From: an uncultured Thermodesulfobacterium sp.
Lineage (GTDB): Bacteria > Desulfobacterota > Thermodesulfobacteria > Thermodesulfobacteriales > Thermodesulfobacteriaceae
Reading direction: 5' to 3'
DNA: 64,000 nt
Assembly (NCBI GenBank): GCA_938091335.1
Contig: CALLJG010000005.1
Coordinates: 248,001-312,000 of the forward strand
Shown here: piece by piece, positions 56,693-64,000 of the stretch
Position numbering within the stretch: position 1 is the stretch's first letter
How the letters are laid out: the number at the start of each line of letters is the position of its first letter
Notes under the pieces: generated by a model
Databases searched by the model: none
Seen by the model: only the letters and a program-made list of their open reading frames with translations
What the model was told of the DNA's origin: nothing
Program-made: the position numbers and the translations under genes

Positions 56693-56720
56693 TTGACAAT
56701 ATTAATAAAGAGTTTAATAT
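56693..56720 (+). promoter_or_regulatory. Promoter of tRNA-Gly
   Basis: TTGACA (56693-56698), 16-base spacer, TAATAT (56715-56720), about 15 bases before the tRNA. The surrounding ATTATTGACAAT matches the core of the por promoter (53510-53520). Confidence 0.65.
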
Positions 56721-56735
56721 AATAATATATAAATT

Positions 56736-56809
56736 GCGGGTGTAGCTCAGTCTGGTAGAGCGACAGCTTGCCATGCTGTAGGTCGCGGGTTCGAATCCCG
56801 TCGCCCGCT
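56736..56809 (+). tRNA. tRNA-Gly (GCC)
   Basis: Complete cloverleaf. The acceptor GCGGGTG pairs with CGCCCGC (56802-56808). The anticodon stem ACAGC/GCTGT encloses loop TTGCCAT with anticodon GCC. The T arm is GCGGG-TTCGAAT-CCCGT, discriminator T. CCA is not encoded; a T-run follows. Confidence 0.97.
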
Positions 56810-56840
56810 TTTTTAAAAAATTTTTCTCCTAAAAATAAAA

Positions 56841-57527
56841 ATGAAAATTACTTTTTATGGACATTCCTGTTTTAAAATTATTACCGAAAAAGGGAAAAAA
56901 ATACTAATAGATCCTTGGATAACTAATCCCTTATCTCCTAAAGAGGTAGATACTGGTCCTTATGATTTTATTCTTATAACTCATGCTCATGGAGACCATC
57001 TTGGAGATGTCTTAAAAATTGCTAAAAATGAAAACTCTGAAATAATTGCTATTCATGAAATTCAACAATATTTATTAAATCAAGGTATATCAAAAGCTAT
57101 TGGAATGAATATAGGTGGAACTTATCAAGTTGGGGATTTAAGGTTTACCATGGTTCCTGCTTTACATAGTTCTTCTTTTCCTGATGGAAAATATGGAGGA
57201 GCCCCCTGTGGTTTTATAATTACCTTAGAAAATGAAGTTTCTATTTATCATGCTGGAGATACAGGATTATTTTATGAAATGAAATTAATTAAAGAATTAT
57301 ATTCTCCTAAAATAGCGTTTCTTCCTATTGGAGATCATTATGTAATGGGACCTAAGGAAGCGGCAAAAGCTTGTGATTTTTTAAGACCAGAAATCATAAT
57401 TCCTATGCATTATGGTACCTTTCCTATTCTTACTGGAACTGTAGAAAATTTTGAAAAGGAAATAAAAAAATATAATCTTTCTCTTACTATTATTGTTCTA
57501 AAACCTGGAGAAGAAATTACTTTATAA
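56841..57527 (+). CDS. UPF0173-type metal-dependent hydrolase
   Basis: Metallo-beta-lactamase fold of 228 residues. Metal ligands are in ITHAHGDHLGD, ALHSSSFPDG, HAGDTGLF and MHYGTFPI. The start MKITFYGHSCFKI is typical of the UPF0173 group, whose substrate is unknown. It lies 31 bases after tRNA-Gly and 6 bases before mobB. Confidence 0.92.
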   Translation: MKITFYGHSCFKIITEKGKKILIDPWITNPLSPKEVDTGPYDFILITHAHGDHLGDVLKIAKNENSEIIAIHEIQQYLLNQGISKAIGMNIGGTYQVGDLRFTMVPALHSSSFPDGKYGGAPCGFIITLENEVSIYHAGDTGLFYEMKLIKELYSPKIAFLPIGDHYVMGPKEAAKACDFLRPEIIIPMHYGTFPILTGTVENFEKEIKKYNLSLTIIVLKPGEEITL

Positions 57528-57533
57528 AATCTT

Positions 57534-58247
57534 ATGCCACTTTTAATTGCTATTTCTGGATATCATAATGCCGGAAAAACTACTTTAATTCTCTCTTTAT
57601 CTAAAATTTTTCAAAAAAAAGGATACAAAATTGGAATAGTAAAATCTTCAAAAGATGAAAACATTTTTACTGATATTCCAGAAAAAGATACTTGGCTTTA
57701 TAGAAAAGAAGGAATTCCGTTAGTGGGTTTTTTCCAAAAGAATCTTTTTACACTTTATTTAAATTCTGAATTACTTAATTTTTCTTCTTTTAAAGATTGG
57801 TATAATTATTTTTTATCTATTTTTTGGAATTGTCATATTGTTTTTTTAGAAGGTTTTAAAGGCTTTGATATGATTCAAAAATTTTGGGTAGTTAAAGATG
57901 AGAATGAAGATCTTAAAAAAATAAAGGGAGAATTAAAGAATTTATTAGGATTTATAGTAAAAAATAAAATAGATACTTGGGAAACTTCTTATCCTGAAGA
58001 AAAATTTTTTTCTTTTGAAAACAAGGAAAGATTGACAAAATTTATTGAAGAACTTATTGAGAAATATCATCCAAGGGTTTTATTAAAAGTAAATGACCAA
58101 AGGATACATATGAAAAGTTTTGTAGAAGATATACTCATATATCCTTTATTAGGTTTTGTAAAAACTTTAAAGGGTGTTCCAGAGAAAATAAATACATTAG
58201 AAATAAAGATCAAGTTAGCAGATAAGCTTGACAAAGGAAGGATTTAG
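57534..58247 (+). CDS. mobB: MobB-like molybdopterin-guanine dinucleotide synthesis GTPase, extended
   Basis: P-loop GTPase that assists molybdenum-cofactor guanylation. It has 237 residues. The Walker A motif is GYHNAGKTTL (residues 8-17), with KDTWLYRKEGIPLVGF and IVFLEGFKGFDMIQK as in MobB. The C-terminal ~65 residues (VLLKVNDQRIHMKSFVEDIL onward) are extra and may form a small added domain. It implies molybdo- or tungsto-enzymes such as formate dehydrogenase, often selenoproteins; none is in the window. Confidence 0.82.
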   Translation: MPLLIAISGYHNAGKTTLILSLSKIFQKKGYKIGIVKSSKDENIFTDIPEKDTWLYRKEGIPLVGFFQKNLFTLYLNSELLNFSSFKDWYNYFLSIFWNCHIVFLEGFKGFDMIQKFWVVKDENEDLKKIKGELKNLLGFIVKNKIDTWETSYPEEKFFSFENKERLTKFIEELIEKYHPRVLLKVNDQRIHMKSFVEDILIYPLLGFVKTLKGVPEKINTLEIKIKLADKLDKGRI

Positions 58248-58278
58248 TTTATATTTTAACCAGTTTTAAGATAAGAGT

Positions 58279-58352
58279 GGGCCGGTAACTCAGCCAGGCA
58301 GAGTACCAGCCTTTTAAGCTGGGAGTCGTAGGTTCGAATCCTACCCGGCCCA
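58279..58352 (+). tRNA. tRNA-Lys (TTT)
   Basis: The acceptor GGGCCGG (58279-58285) pairs with CCGGCCC (58345-58351), discriminator A. Anticodon loop CTTTTAA in stem CCAGC/GCTGG; T arm GTAGG-TTCGAAT-CCTAC. No encoded CCA. It lies seven bases ahead of tRNA-Glu. Confidence 0.97.
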
Positions 58353-58359
58353 TAATATT

Positions 58360-58434
58360 GCCCCCATCGTCTAGCCAGGACCAGGACACCGGCCTTTCAC
58401 GCCGGCGACAGGGGTTCAAATCCCCTTGGGGGCG
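58360..58434 (+). tRNA. tRNA-Glu (TTC)
   Basis: The acceptor GCCCCCA (58360-58366) pairs with TGGGGGC (58427-58433), discriminator G. Anticodon loop CTTTCAC within CCGGC/GCCGG; T arm GGGG-TTCAAAT-CCCC. No encoded CCA. TTTTTT follows, then queC 13 bases downstream. Confidence 0.97.
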
Positions 58435-58447
58435 TTTTTTAATCTTT

Positions 58448-59116
58448 ATGAAGGAATTAGCTATTGTTCTTTTAAGCTCAGGAATGGATAGTGCTGTATG
58501 CACAAGCATTGCCTCTCAAAACTATCGCCTTGCTTTATTACACTTTCAATATGGTCAAAAAGCTTACAAAAAAGAATTAGAATGTTTCCAAAAATTAGTG
58601 GAATTTTTTAAACCAGAAAAGGCTGAAATTATATATCTTCCTTTCTTTAAAAACTGGGGAGGATCAAGTTTAATATCTAATGAGATGGAAATCCCTGAAA
58701 AAGAAGAAGAAGAAGAAATTCCCTCTACTTATGTAGCTTTTAGAAATGCTATTTTTTTAAGCATAGCAACAGCCTGGGCAGAAATTATTGGAGCAACCAA
58801 AATATTTATAGGAGTAAATCAAATAGACTTTTCAGGATATCCTGATTGTAGAAGTGAATTTATTGAAGCCTTTCAAAAAGCAATCTCTCTTGGAACTAAA
58901 CCAGAAACTAAAATAAAAATAGAAACTCCTATTATAAATTTTTCCAAAAAAGAAATTGTAAAAATAGGAATAAAATTAGGAACACCTTTTCACTTAACTT
59001 GGTCTTGCTATAGAGAAACTGAAGTTGCCTGTGGAAAATGTGCCTCTTGTAAACTAAGGTTAAAAGCCTTTAAAGAAGCTGAAGTTAAAGATCCAATCCC
59101 TTATCAAATCTCATAA
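58448..59116 (+). CDS. queC: 7-cyano-7-deazaguanine synthase
   Basis: ATP-dependent formation of preQ0 from 7-carboxy-7-deazaguanine for queuosine. It has 222 residues from the ATG at 58448; longer in-frame readings run back into tRNA-Glu. The PP-loop is SSGMDSAVC (usually SGGMDS), followed by HFQYGQKAYKKEL, the GVNQIDFSGYPDCR motif and zinc-binding cysteines in LTWSCYRETEVACGKCASCKLR. The Ser in place of the first Gly is a small variation. Confidence 0.95.
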   Translation: MKELAIVLLSSGMDSAVCTSIASQNYRLALLHFQYGQKAYKKELECFQKLVEFFKPEKAEIIYLPFFKNWGGSSLISNEMEIPEKEEEEEIPSTYVAFRNAIFLSIATAWAEIIGATKIFIGVNQIDFSGYPDCRSEFIEAFQKAISLGTKPETKIKIETPIINFSKKEIVKIGIKLGTPFHLTWSCYRETEVACGKCASCKLRLKAFKEAEVKDPIPYQIS

Positions 59117-59148
59117 AATACTTCAAATTTTTTTAAAAAATTTTAAAC

Positions 59149-59177
59149 TTGATTTAATTATCAAATGGTGTTATAAA
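59149..59177 (+). promoter_or_regulatory. Promoter of the hdrA-mvhD-hydrogenase operon
   Basis: TTGATT (59149-59154), 17-base spacer, TATAAA (59172-59177). AAAGGAG precedes the hdrA ATG at 59219, and the leader would be about 35 bases. Confidence 0.6.
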
Positions 59178-59218
59178 AATTTTTTAAAGGCAATTTTAAA
59201 TTATTAAAGGAGCAAAAA

Positions 59219-62200
59219 ATGAGTAAAACTCAAGGAAAGGTTTTAGTGGTAGGAGGTGGAATAGCAGGAATACAAGCAGCTTTAGATCTTTCTCAACTTG
59301 GATATTATGTGTATCTTGTAGAAAAGAAACCTACTATTGGCGGAATGATGGCTCAACTTGACAAAACCTTTCCCACTAATGACTGTAGTATCTGAATACT
59401 TGCTCCTAAAATGGCGGAGGCCTGGAGGTCTCCTAACATTGAAATTCTTACACTTACAGAAGTTGTAAATATAAAAGGTAAGCCAGGTAATTTCACAGTA
59501 AATCTTAAAATTAATCCTAGATATATAGATTCAGAAAAATGTAGAGCCTGTGGAGAATGTTTAGAATATTGTCAAGCTATCACATTAGATTGGTTTAATA
59601 GATATTTATCTTTTACTAAGGCTATCCATCTTGATTTCCCTCAATCTATTCCTCTTACTTATTATATTGATCGAAATGCTTGTTTAAAGCTGTTCCAAAG
59701 AATAAATTGTGAAATGTGTATAAGTGTATGTGATTCAAAAGCCATAAATTTTAACCAAAAGCCTACTTACAGAAAAATCCAAGTAGGTGCTATCATACTT
59801 GCTCTTGGTTCAGAACCAACTTCTTTCAAAATACTTGAAAATTATGGTTATGGAAAATATAAAGATATATTAGACAGTATAGAACTGGAAAGATTAATTG
59901 ATGTATCAGGACCAACTGAAGGAAATCTTATAAGAGAATCTGACTTCAAAGTTCCGCAAAAAATTGCTTTTATCCAATGTGTTGGTTCAAGAGATTTGAG
60001 ATACGAAAAACCCTATTGCTCTTCTATATGTTGTGCAGTTTCAATTAAGCAAGCTATTCTTATAAAAGAACATTATCCATCTTCTGAAATAACTTTATTT
60101 TATATAGATATAAGAGCACCTGTTAAAGAATTTGACAAAGTATTGGAAGAAGCAGTAAGTAAGTATAATTTAAAAATTGTAAAATCAAGACCAGGAAAAA
60201 TTTACCGAGAAAAAGATAAAATTTCTATTCATTATATTGATGAAAAGGGAAAACTTCAAAAAGAGTTATTTGATATGGTTATCTTAGCTTCAGGACTTTC
60301 TCCTCCTGAAGATGTAGAAAAAATTGCCAAAAATTTTAAGATTGAACTTAATGAATTTAATTTTGCTAAGACAAATCCTTTAAATCCTGTTGAAACTACT
60401 CAATCAGGAATATATGTAATAGGAAGTTTTCAAGGACCAAAAGATATTCATGAAAGTGTAATTCAAGCCTCAGCAGCTGCAGCTTATGCTTCGGAATTAT
60501 TAAAAGATTCAAGATTTTCAGTTATTATGGAAAAACTTTATCCACCTGAAAATAAAGAATTAATAAATAGTAAGCCAAGAATAGGTGTATTTATTTGTTA
60601 CTGCGGATCTAATATCGCTGGGGTTATCGATGTGGAAACACTTAAAGATTATGCACAAAAACTTCCTAATGTAATACTTGCAGAAACAAGTATGTTTACT
60701 TGTAGTGAGGATTTTTTAAACAAAATTAAAGAAAAAATAAAAACTTATAAACTTAATAGAATTGTAGTTGCAGCATGTACTCCAAGAACTCACGAAGTTA
60801 TATTTAAAAATACCTTAAAAGAAGCTGGCTTAAATCCTGCTCTTTTTGAAATGGTAAATATCCGAGAACAATGCTCTTGGGTACATTCTGATGTCCCAGA
60901 AAAGGCAACTAAAAAGGCTAAAGATCTAATTAGAATGGCTGTAGCTAAAGCCCAAAAACTTAACCGAGTCATTCCTCAATTTGTTCCAGTTATTTCTTCT
61001 GCTCTTGTAATTGGTGGAGGATTGGCTGGCTTAACCTCAGCTCTTTCAATTGCTGATCAGGGATTTAAGGTATATCTCATTGAAAAGGAAAAGGAATTAG
61101 GAGGAATCTTCAAAAAATTCAAATTTTTGATAACTGGAGAAAATCTACAAACTTATTTGAATGATTTAATAACAAAGGTCAAAAATCATCCAAACATTAA
61201 AGTATATACAGAAGCTTATCTTGAAGATATTTCAGGTTATACAGGAAACTATAAAAGCCTTATTAAAGTAAACAACAATTATGAAACAATTAATCATGCA
61301 GTAATAGTAATAGCAACAGGTGCTAAAGAATATAGACCCTCTAAATACCCCATTGATGGCAAAAAAGTTATAACCCAATTTGATCTGGAAGAAATAATTT
61401 CTAAAAATAACTTAAAGAATAAAATCAAAAAAGTAGTAATGATTCAATGTGCTGGATCAAGAGGAGAAGAATTAAATTACTGCAGTAAAATTTGTTGTAT
61501 CCAGGCAATTAAAAATGCTCTTCTTCTTAAAAAAATAAATCCACAAATTGATATATATATTCTTTACAGAGATATGAGGACCTATGGATTTTATGAAAAA
61601 TATTTCTTAGAGGCAAGAAAAAACAGGGTAAAATTTATAAGATTTTACGATAAAAAAAGACCTAAGGTAATTTTAAAAGGCAAAAAAATTAAAGTAAAGG
61701 TATACGATACCATTCTTTGCAAGGAATTAGAACTTTATCCAGATTTGGTTGTCTTATCAGCAGGAATTGTTCCTGAAAACCAAGACCATCTTATTAAACT
61801 TTTTAAAATTCCTGCTGATGAAAATGGCTTTTTTACAGAGGCTCATATTAAAATAAGGCCTGTTGAAACTTCTACAGATGGAATATTTATTTGTGGACTT
61901 GCACATAGACCCAATAACTTACCTGAAATAATTGCTGAAGCTAAAGCTTGCGCAGCTAAAGCTTGTACTTTCTTAGTTAAAGAGTTTATTGAAACATCCT
62001 TAATCACAGCTGAAGTTGATATGACTAAATGTATAGGATGTAGCATTTGTAAAGAAATTTGTCCGTTTTCTGCTATTGAAATAATAAAAGTAAATAAAAA
62101 GAAAAAAGCTCAAGTAATAAAAACAGTTTGTAAAGGATGTGGAATATGTGCCTCTCATTGTCCTGTTTTTGCAATTGATGTTGAAGGCTTCTCAAATGAT

Positions 62201-62278
62201 GCTCTTTTAGACCAAATAAAAGCTTTTAAAAGTGGTGACCTAGAAGAACAAATAAAAGAACAAAAAGAGATGATGTAA
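59219..62278 (+). CDS. hdrA: Selenocysteine-containing HdrA-like flavin/iron-sulfur protein, double module
   Basis: Bifurcating-type subunit of heterodisulfide reductase-like complexes. The true start is ATG 59219 (AAAGGAG upstream), giving 1019 residues. TGA 59393-59395 is in frame as codon 59 inside [16 protein letters not shown], where HdrA has Cys. Residues 7-17 are an FAD motif ([11 protein letters not shown]). Ferredoxin-like ligands lie at 108-118 ([11 protein letters not shown]) and 155-171. CVGSRD/YCSSICC follows. A second HdrA module begins near 451 ([15 protein letters not shown]) with a second FAD motif near 593 (LVIGGGLAG), CAGSRG/YCSKICC, and two C-terminal [4Fe-4S] sites ([24 protein letters not shown]). 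Standard HdrA has one module of ~650 residues. Confidence 0.93.
59393..59395 (+). other. In-frame UGA read as selenocysteine (Sec59 of HdrA)
   Basis: The frame is open on both sides of this TGA, and residues flanking it match HdrA exactly (DCSI-U-ILAPKM; Cys in homologues known to me). A pipeline treating TGA as stop would start the protein at Met65 and lose the first FAD motif. selA in the window supports Sec insertion. Confidence 0.92.
59416..59433 (+). promoter_or_regulatory. Putative bacterial SECIS hairpin
   Basis: GGAGGCC (59416-59422), loop TGGA, GGTCTCC (59427-59433): seven pairs including one G-U, unusually GC-rich for this sequence. The stem starts 21 bases after the UGA and the loop carries GG, as expected of SelB-binding elements. 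Confidence 0.75.
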
Positions 62279-62279
62279 A

Positions 62280-62894
62280 ATGAAATTTGAACCTTCTATA
62301 TTAAGTTTTATGTGTCATTGGTGTGGATATACATCTGCTGACGCAGCAGGAGTGTTCCGTATAATTCATCCTCCTTACTATAAAACTATAAGAATCCTTT
62401 GCACTGGAAGGGTTGATCCTTTCTTTATCTTTGAAGCTTTCAAATATGGTGCTGAAGGAGTAATAATATATGGCTGTAGACTTGGAGAATGTAAATATAG
62501 TGATGGAAATTTGCAAGTTCTCCTTATAGGAGAGTCTGCAAAAACCATCCTTGAAGAATCAGGAATAAATGAAAATAGCCTAAAACTGGAATGGATTTCT
62601 TCTACTGAATCGGTCAAATTAGTTAAAGACCTGAATCAATTTTTTGAAACTATTAAAAATATTGGTCCCTTTGGAAATGAAACAAACTGGAATGAAAAAG
62701 ATAAATTTTTATATCTTGATTGTGCTTCAAAAGTCTGTCAAGATGCTAAAATAGGAGTTCTCCTTGGAAACATTTCTAAAAAGCTTAAAAATCTTCGAGA
62801 TTTATCTTATTCAGCTATTAAACAAAAAATAGAAGAAAAAATTGTAAATAAATTGAAATTGAAATGGGTAGAAATTGAAGAAAAAAATTTATGA
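62280..62894 (+). CDS. mvhD: MvhD-like electron-transfer subunit (delta subunit of F420-non-reducing hydrogenase family)
   Basis: [2Fe-2S] protein that links a hydrogenase or dehydrogenase to HdrA. It has 204 residues. The conserved core is FMCHWCGYTSADAAG, ILCTGRVDPFFIFEAFKYGAEGV and YGCRLGECKYSDGN; MvhD proteins usually have ~140 residues. The C-terminal ~65 residues are extra and contain one more Cys pair (DCASKVCQDAKIG). It begins one base after the hdrA stop, so the two are translationally coupled. Confidence 0.93.
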   Translation: MKFEPSILSFMCHWCGYTSADAAGVFRIIHPPYYKTIRILCTGRVDPFFIFEAFKYGAEGVIIYGCRLGECKYSDGNLQVLLIGESAKTILEESGINENSLKLEWISSTESVKLVKDLNQFFETIKNIGPFGNETNWNEKDKFLYLDCASKVCQDAKIGVLLGNISKKLKNLRDLSYSAIKQKIEEKIVNKLKLKWVEIEEKNL

Positions 62895-62933
62895 AAATAG
62901 ACAAAAAAGAATTTGAATAATGTGGAGGAGGTT

Positions 62934-64000
62934 ATGAAATCTTTTTCTTTAAGTTTTGACTTATGTTTTAAATGTGCATCTTGTTCAGGAGTTTGTCCAG
63001 TAAAAAAAAGAATGGATGAATTTGACCCAAGGAAAATAATGCATCTTTTGCATCTTAATCTTATAGATACTTCAATGAAAGAATTGCTTTGGTATTGTGC
63101 CCAATGTGGGAAATGTATTCCTGTATGTCCTATGGATGTAAAACCTAAAGAAGTAATTAGATTTTTAAGAGATTCTATTATAGAAGAGGCTTTTTTTAAA
63201 AGTAATCCCAAACCTACTTTTATATGGCTTCAATTTATGGATTGTACTGGATGCACAGAGGCCCTCTTAAGAAATGATAATCCCTCTATTAGGCAAATTC
63301 TTTTAGATATTATTAATTTGGAATATCATGAAACTCTAATGGCTGCTGCTGGGAAACAAGCTGAAGAGGTATTTTCTCAAGCTATTGAAAAATATAAAGG
63401 AAAATATATATGTGTAATTGAAGGTGCTATTCCTGTTAAAGACAAAGGAATTTATTGTAAACTTGCAGGAAAATCAGCTATTGAAATTTTGAAAAAAGTA
63501 GCTAAGCATGCAAAGTTAGTAATTGCTGTAGGAACTTGTGCTTGTTTTGGAGGTATTCCAGCAGCAGTTCCCAATCCAACAGGAGCAGTAGGAGTAAAAG
63601 ATGTAATTGGAAAAAATAAACTTATAAACATCCCAGGATGTCCACCTAATCCTTATAATTTTTTAGCTACTATTGCTTATATTATGGCTTTTAATAAGTT
63701 TCCTTTACTTGACGATTTTATGAGACCTCAATTTGCTTATGGTGGATTAGTTCATGATTATTGTGAGAGATTAGATTATTATGAAGAGGAAAAATTTGCA
63801 GAGACCTTTGGCGACAAAGGACATAGAAAAGGTTATTGTTTATATAAATTAGGTTGTAAAGGAATTATTACCCATGCAAACTGCCCTGGTATAAAGTTTT
63901 GTGGAGTTCAAAGTTGGCCTGTTGGAGCAGGTCATCCTTGTATTGGCTGTACCGAACCTTACTTTTGGGATAAAATGACTCCCTTTTATGAACCTGTGAA
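62934..64000 (+). CDS. HdrC-like ferredoxin domain fused to group-1-type [NiFe] hydrogenase small subunit (3' end outside window)
   Basis: Open frame from ATG 62934 (GGAGGAGG upstream) to the window edge, 355 residues so far. Residues 11-66 hold two CxxCxxCxxxCP sites (Cys 11/14/17/21 and 55/58/61/65) as in HdrC. From about 95 the protein is a hydrogenase small subunit: CTGCTEALLR (104-113), YHETLMAAAGKQAEEV, GTCACFGGIPAAVPNPTGAVG, INIPGCPPNPYNF, GYCLYKLGCKG, CPGIKFCGVQSWPVGAGHPCIGC. The segments resemble periplasmic group 1 enzymes, but no Tat signal precedes them, so the protein should stay in the cytoplasm. The large subunit is expected next. Confidence 0.92.
   Translation, partial: MKSFSLSFDLCFKCASCSGVCPVKKRMDEFDPRKIMHLLHLNLIDTSMKELLWYCAQCGKCIPVCPMDVKPKEVIRFLRDSIIEEAFFKSNPKPTFIWLQFMDCTGCTEALLRNDNPSIRQILLDIINLEYHETLMAAAGKQAEEVFSQAIEKYKGKYICVIEGAIPVKDKGIYCKLAGKSAIEILKKVAKHAKLVIAVGTCACFGGIPAAVPNPTGAVGVKDVIGKNKLINIPGCPPNPYNFLATIAYIMAFNKFPLLDDFMRPQFAYGGLVHDYCERLDYYEEEKFAETFGDKGHRKGYCLYKLGCKGIITHANCPGIKFCGVQSWPVGAGHPCIGCTEPYFWDKMTPFYEPV

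Noticed and set aside
58360-58434. tRNA-Sec
   Set aside because: The anticodon is TTC in a normal-length cloverleaf, so this is tRNA-Glu. No tRNA with anticodon TCA was found in the window.
58249-58509. Minus-strand 86-residue reading frame
   Set aside because: It is the complement of tRNA-Lys, tRNA-Glu and the queC start, a well-known source of false proteins.
59411-62278. HdrA starting at Met65 as a 955-residue protein
   Set aside because: This start lies just after the in-frame UGA and removes the FAD-binding motif. Sequence before the UGA is plainly HdrA and has a good ribosome-binding site.
62807-63211. 134-residue minus-strand frame
   Set aside because: It opposes the end of mvhD and the HdrC-like domain, whose cysteine motifs make the plus frame certain.

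Overview
The window comes from an AT-rich Gram-negative bacterium (roughly 30% G+C by eye) with an anaerobic, H2-linked metabolism. The best guess is a thermophilic sulfate reducer of the Thermodesulfobacteria type. The outer-membrane assembly genes (bamA, lolCD), the rod-shape genes and the flagellar genes show a Gram-negative, motile, rod-shaped cell. Four-subunit pyruvate:ferredoxin oxidoreductase, archaeal-type PEP carboxylase, a LeuA-like acyltransferase that may be a Re-citrate synthase, aconitase, selenocysteine insertion (selA) and an HdrA/MvhD/[NiFe]-hydrogenase cluster fit an anaerobe with ferredoxin-based carbon and hydrogen metabolism. The assignment is inferred from gene content; no rRNA gene is present.

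Layout. 1-5083 (minus): F1-ATPase operon with b', b, delta, alpha, gamma and a beta gene cut by the window edge; a and c are absent. 5211-9490 (minus): mreC-mreD-mrdA-rodA. 9521-15413 (minus): an aminotransferase, selA, a TPR protein, a small unknown gene and thrC. 15576-18588 (plus): a LeuA-family enzyme with a C-terminal Cache domain, then a TolB-like protein. 18583-27245 (minus): flgF-flgG-flgA-flgH-flgI-flgJ-flgN-flgK-flgL. 27421-37504 (minus): an MFS exporter, a soluble PAS histidine kinase with receiver, a Xer recombinase, lysS, lolC, lolD and bamA. 37634-48556 is mostly plus: csp, a small DUF4911-like gene, ppcA, (aroC on minus), ispD, an unknown gene, aconitase, an MltB-like transglycosylase, pyrG, a PHP phosphoesterase and nadA. 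48557-49086 has no intact gene and holds a possible decayed coding sequence. 49087-52191: zapB-like, zapA, a 6S-RNA-like structure, rny and ymdB. 52193-53451 (minus): fabG-def. 53578-56689: porG-porD-porA-porB. Then follow tRNA-Gly, a UPF0173 hydrolase, mobB, tRNA-Lys, tRNA-Glu and queC.

The most notable system is at the right end (59219-64000). The hdrA-like gene has an in-frame UGA at codon 59, inside the conserved HdrA cysteine motif, followed by a GC-rich hairpin at the position expected of a bacterial SECIS element. The true protein is therefore a 1019-residue selenoprotein with two HdrA-like flavin modules. It is followed by mvhD and by an open frame running off the window. That frame joins an HdrC-like two-[4Fe-4S] domain to a group-1-type [NiFe] hydrogenase small subunit with no Tat signal. 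Together they suggest a cytoplasmic H2-dependent flavin-based bifurcating complex with an unusual architecture. The selA gene in the same window supports the selenocysteine reading.
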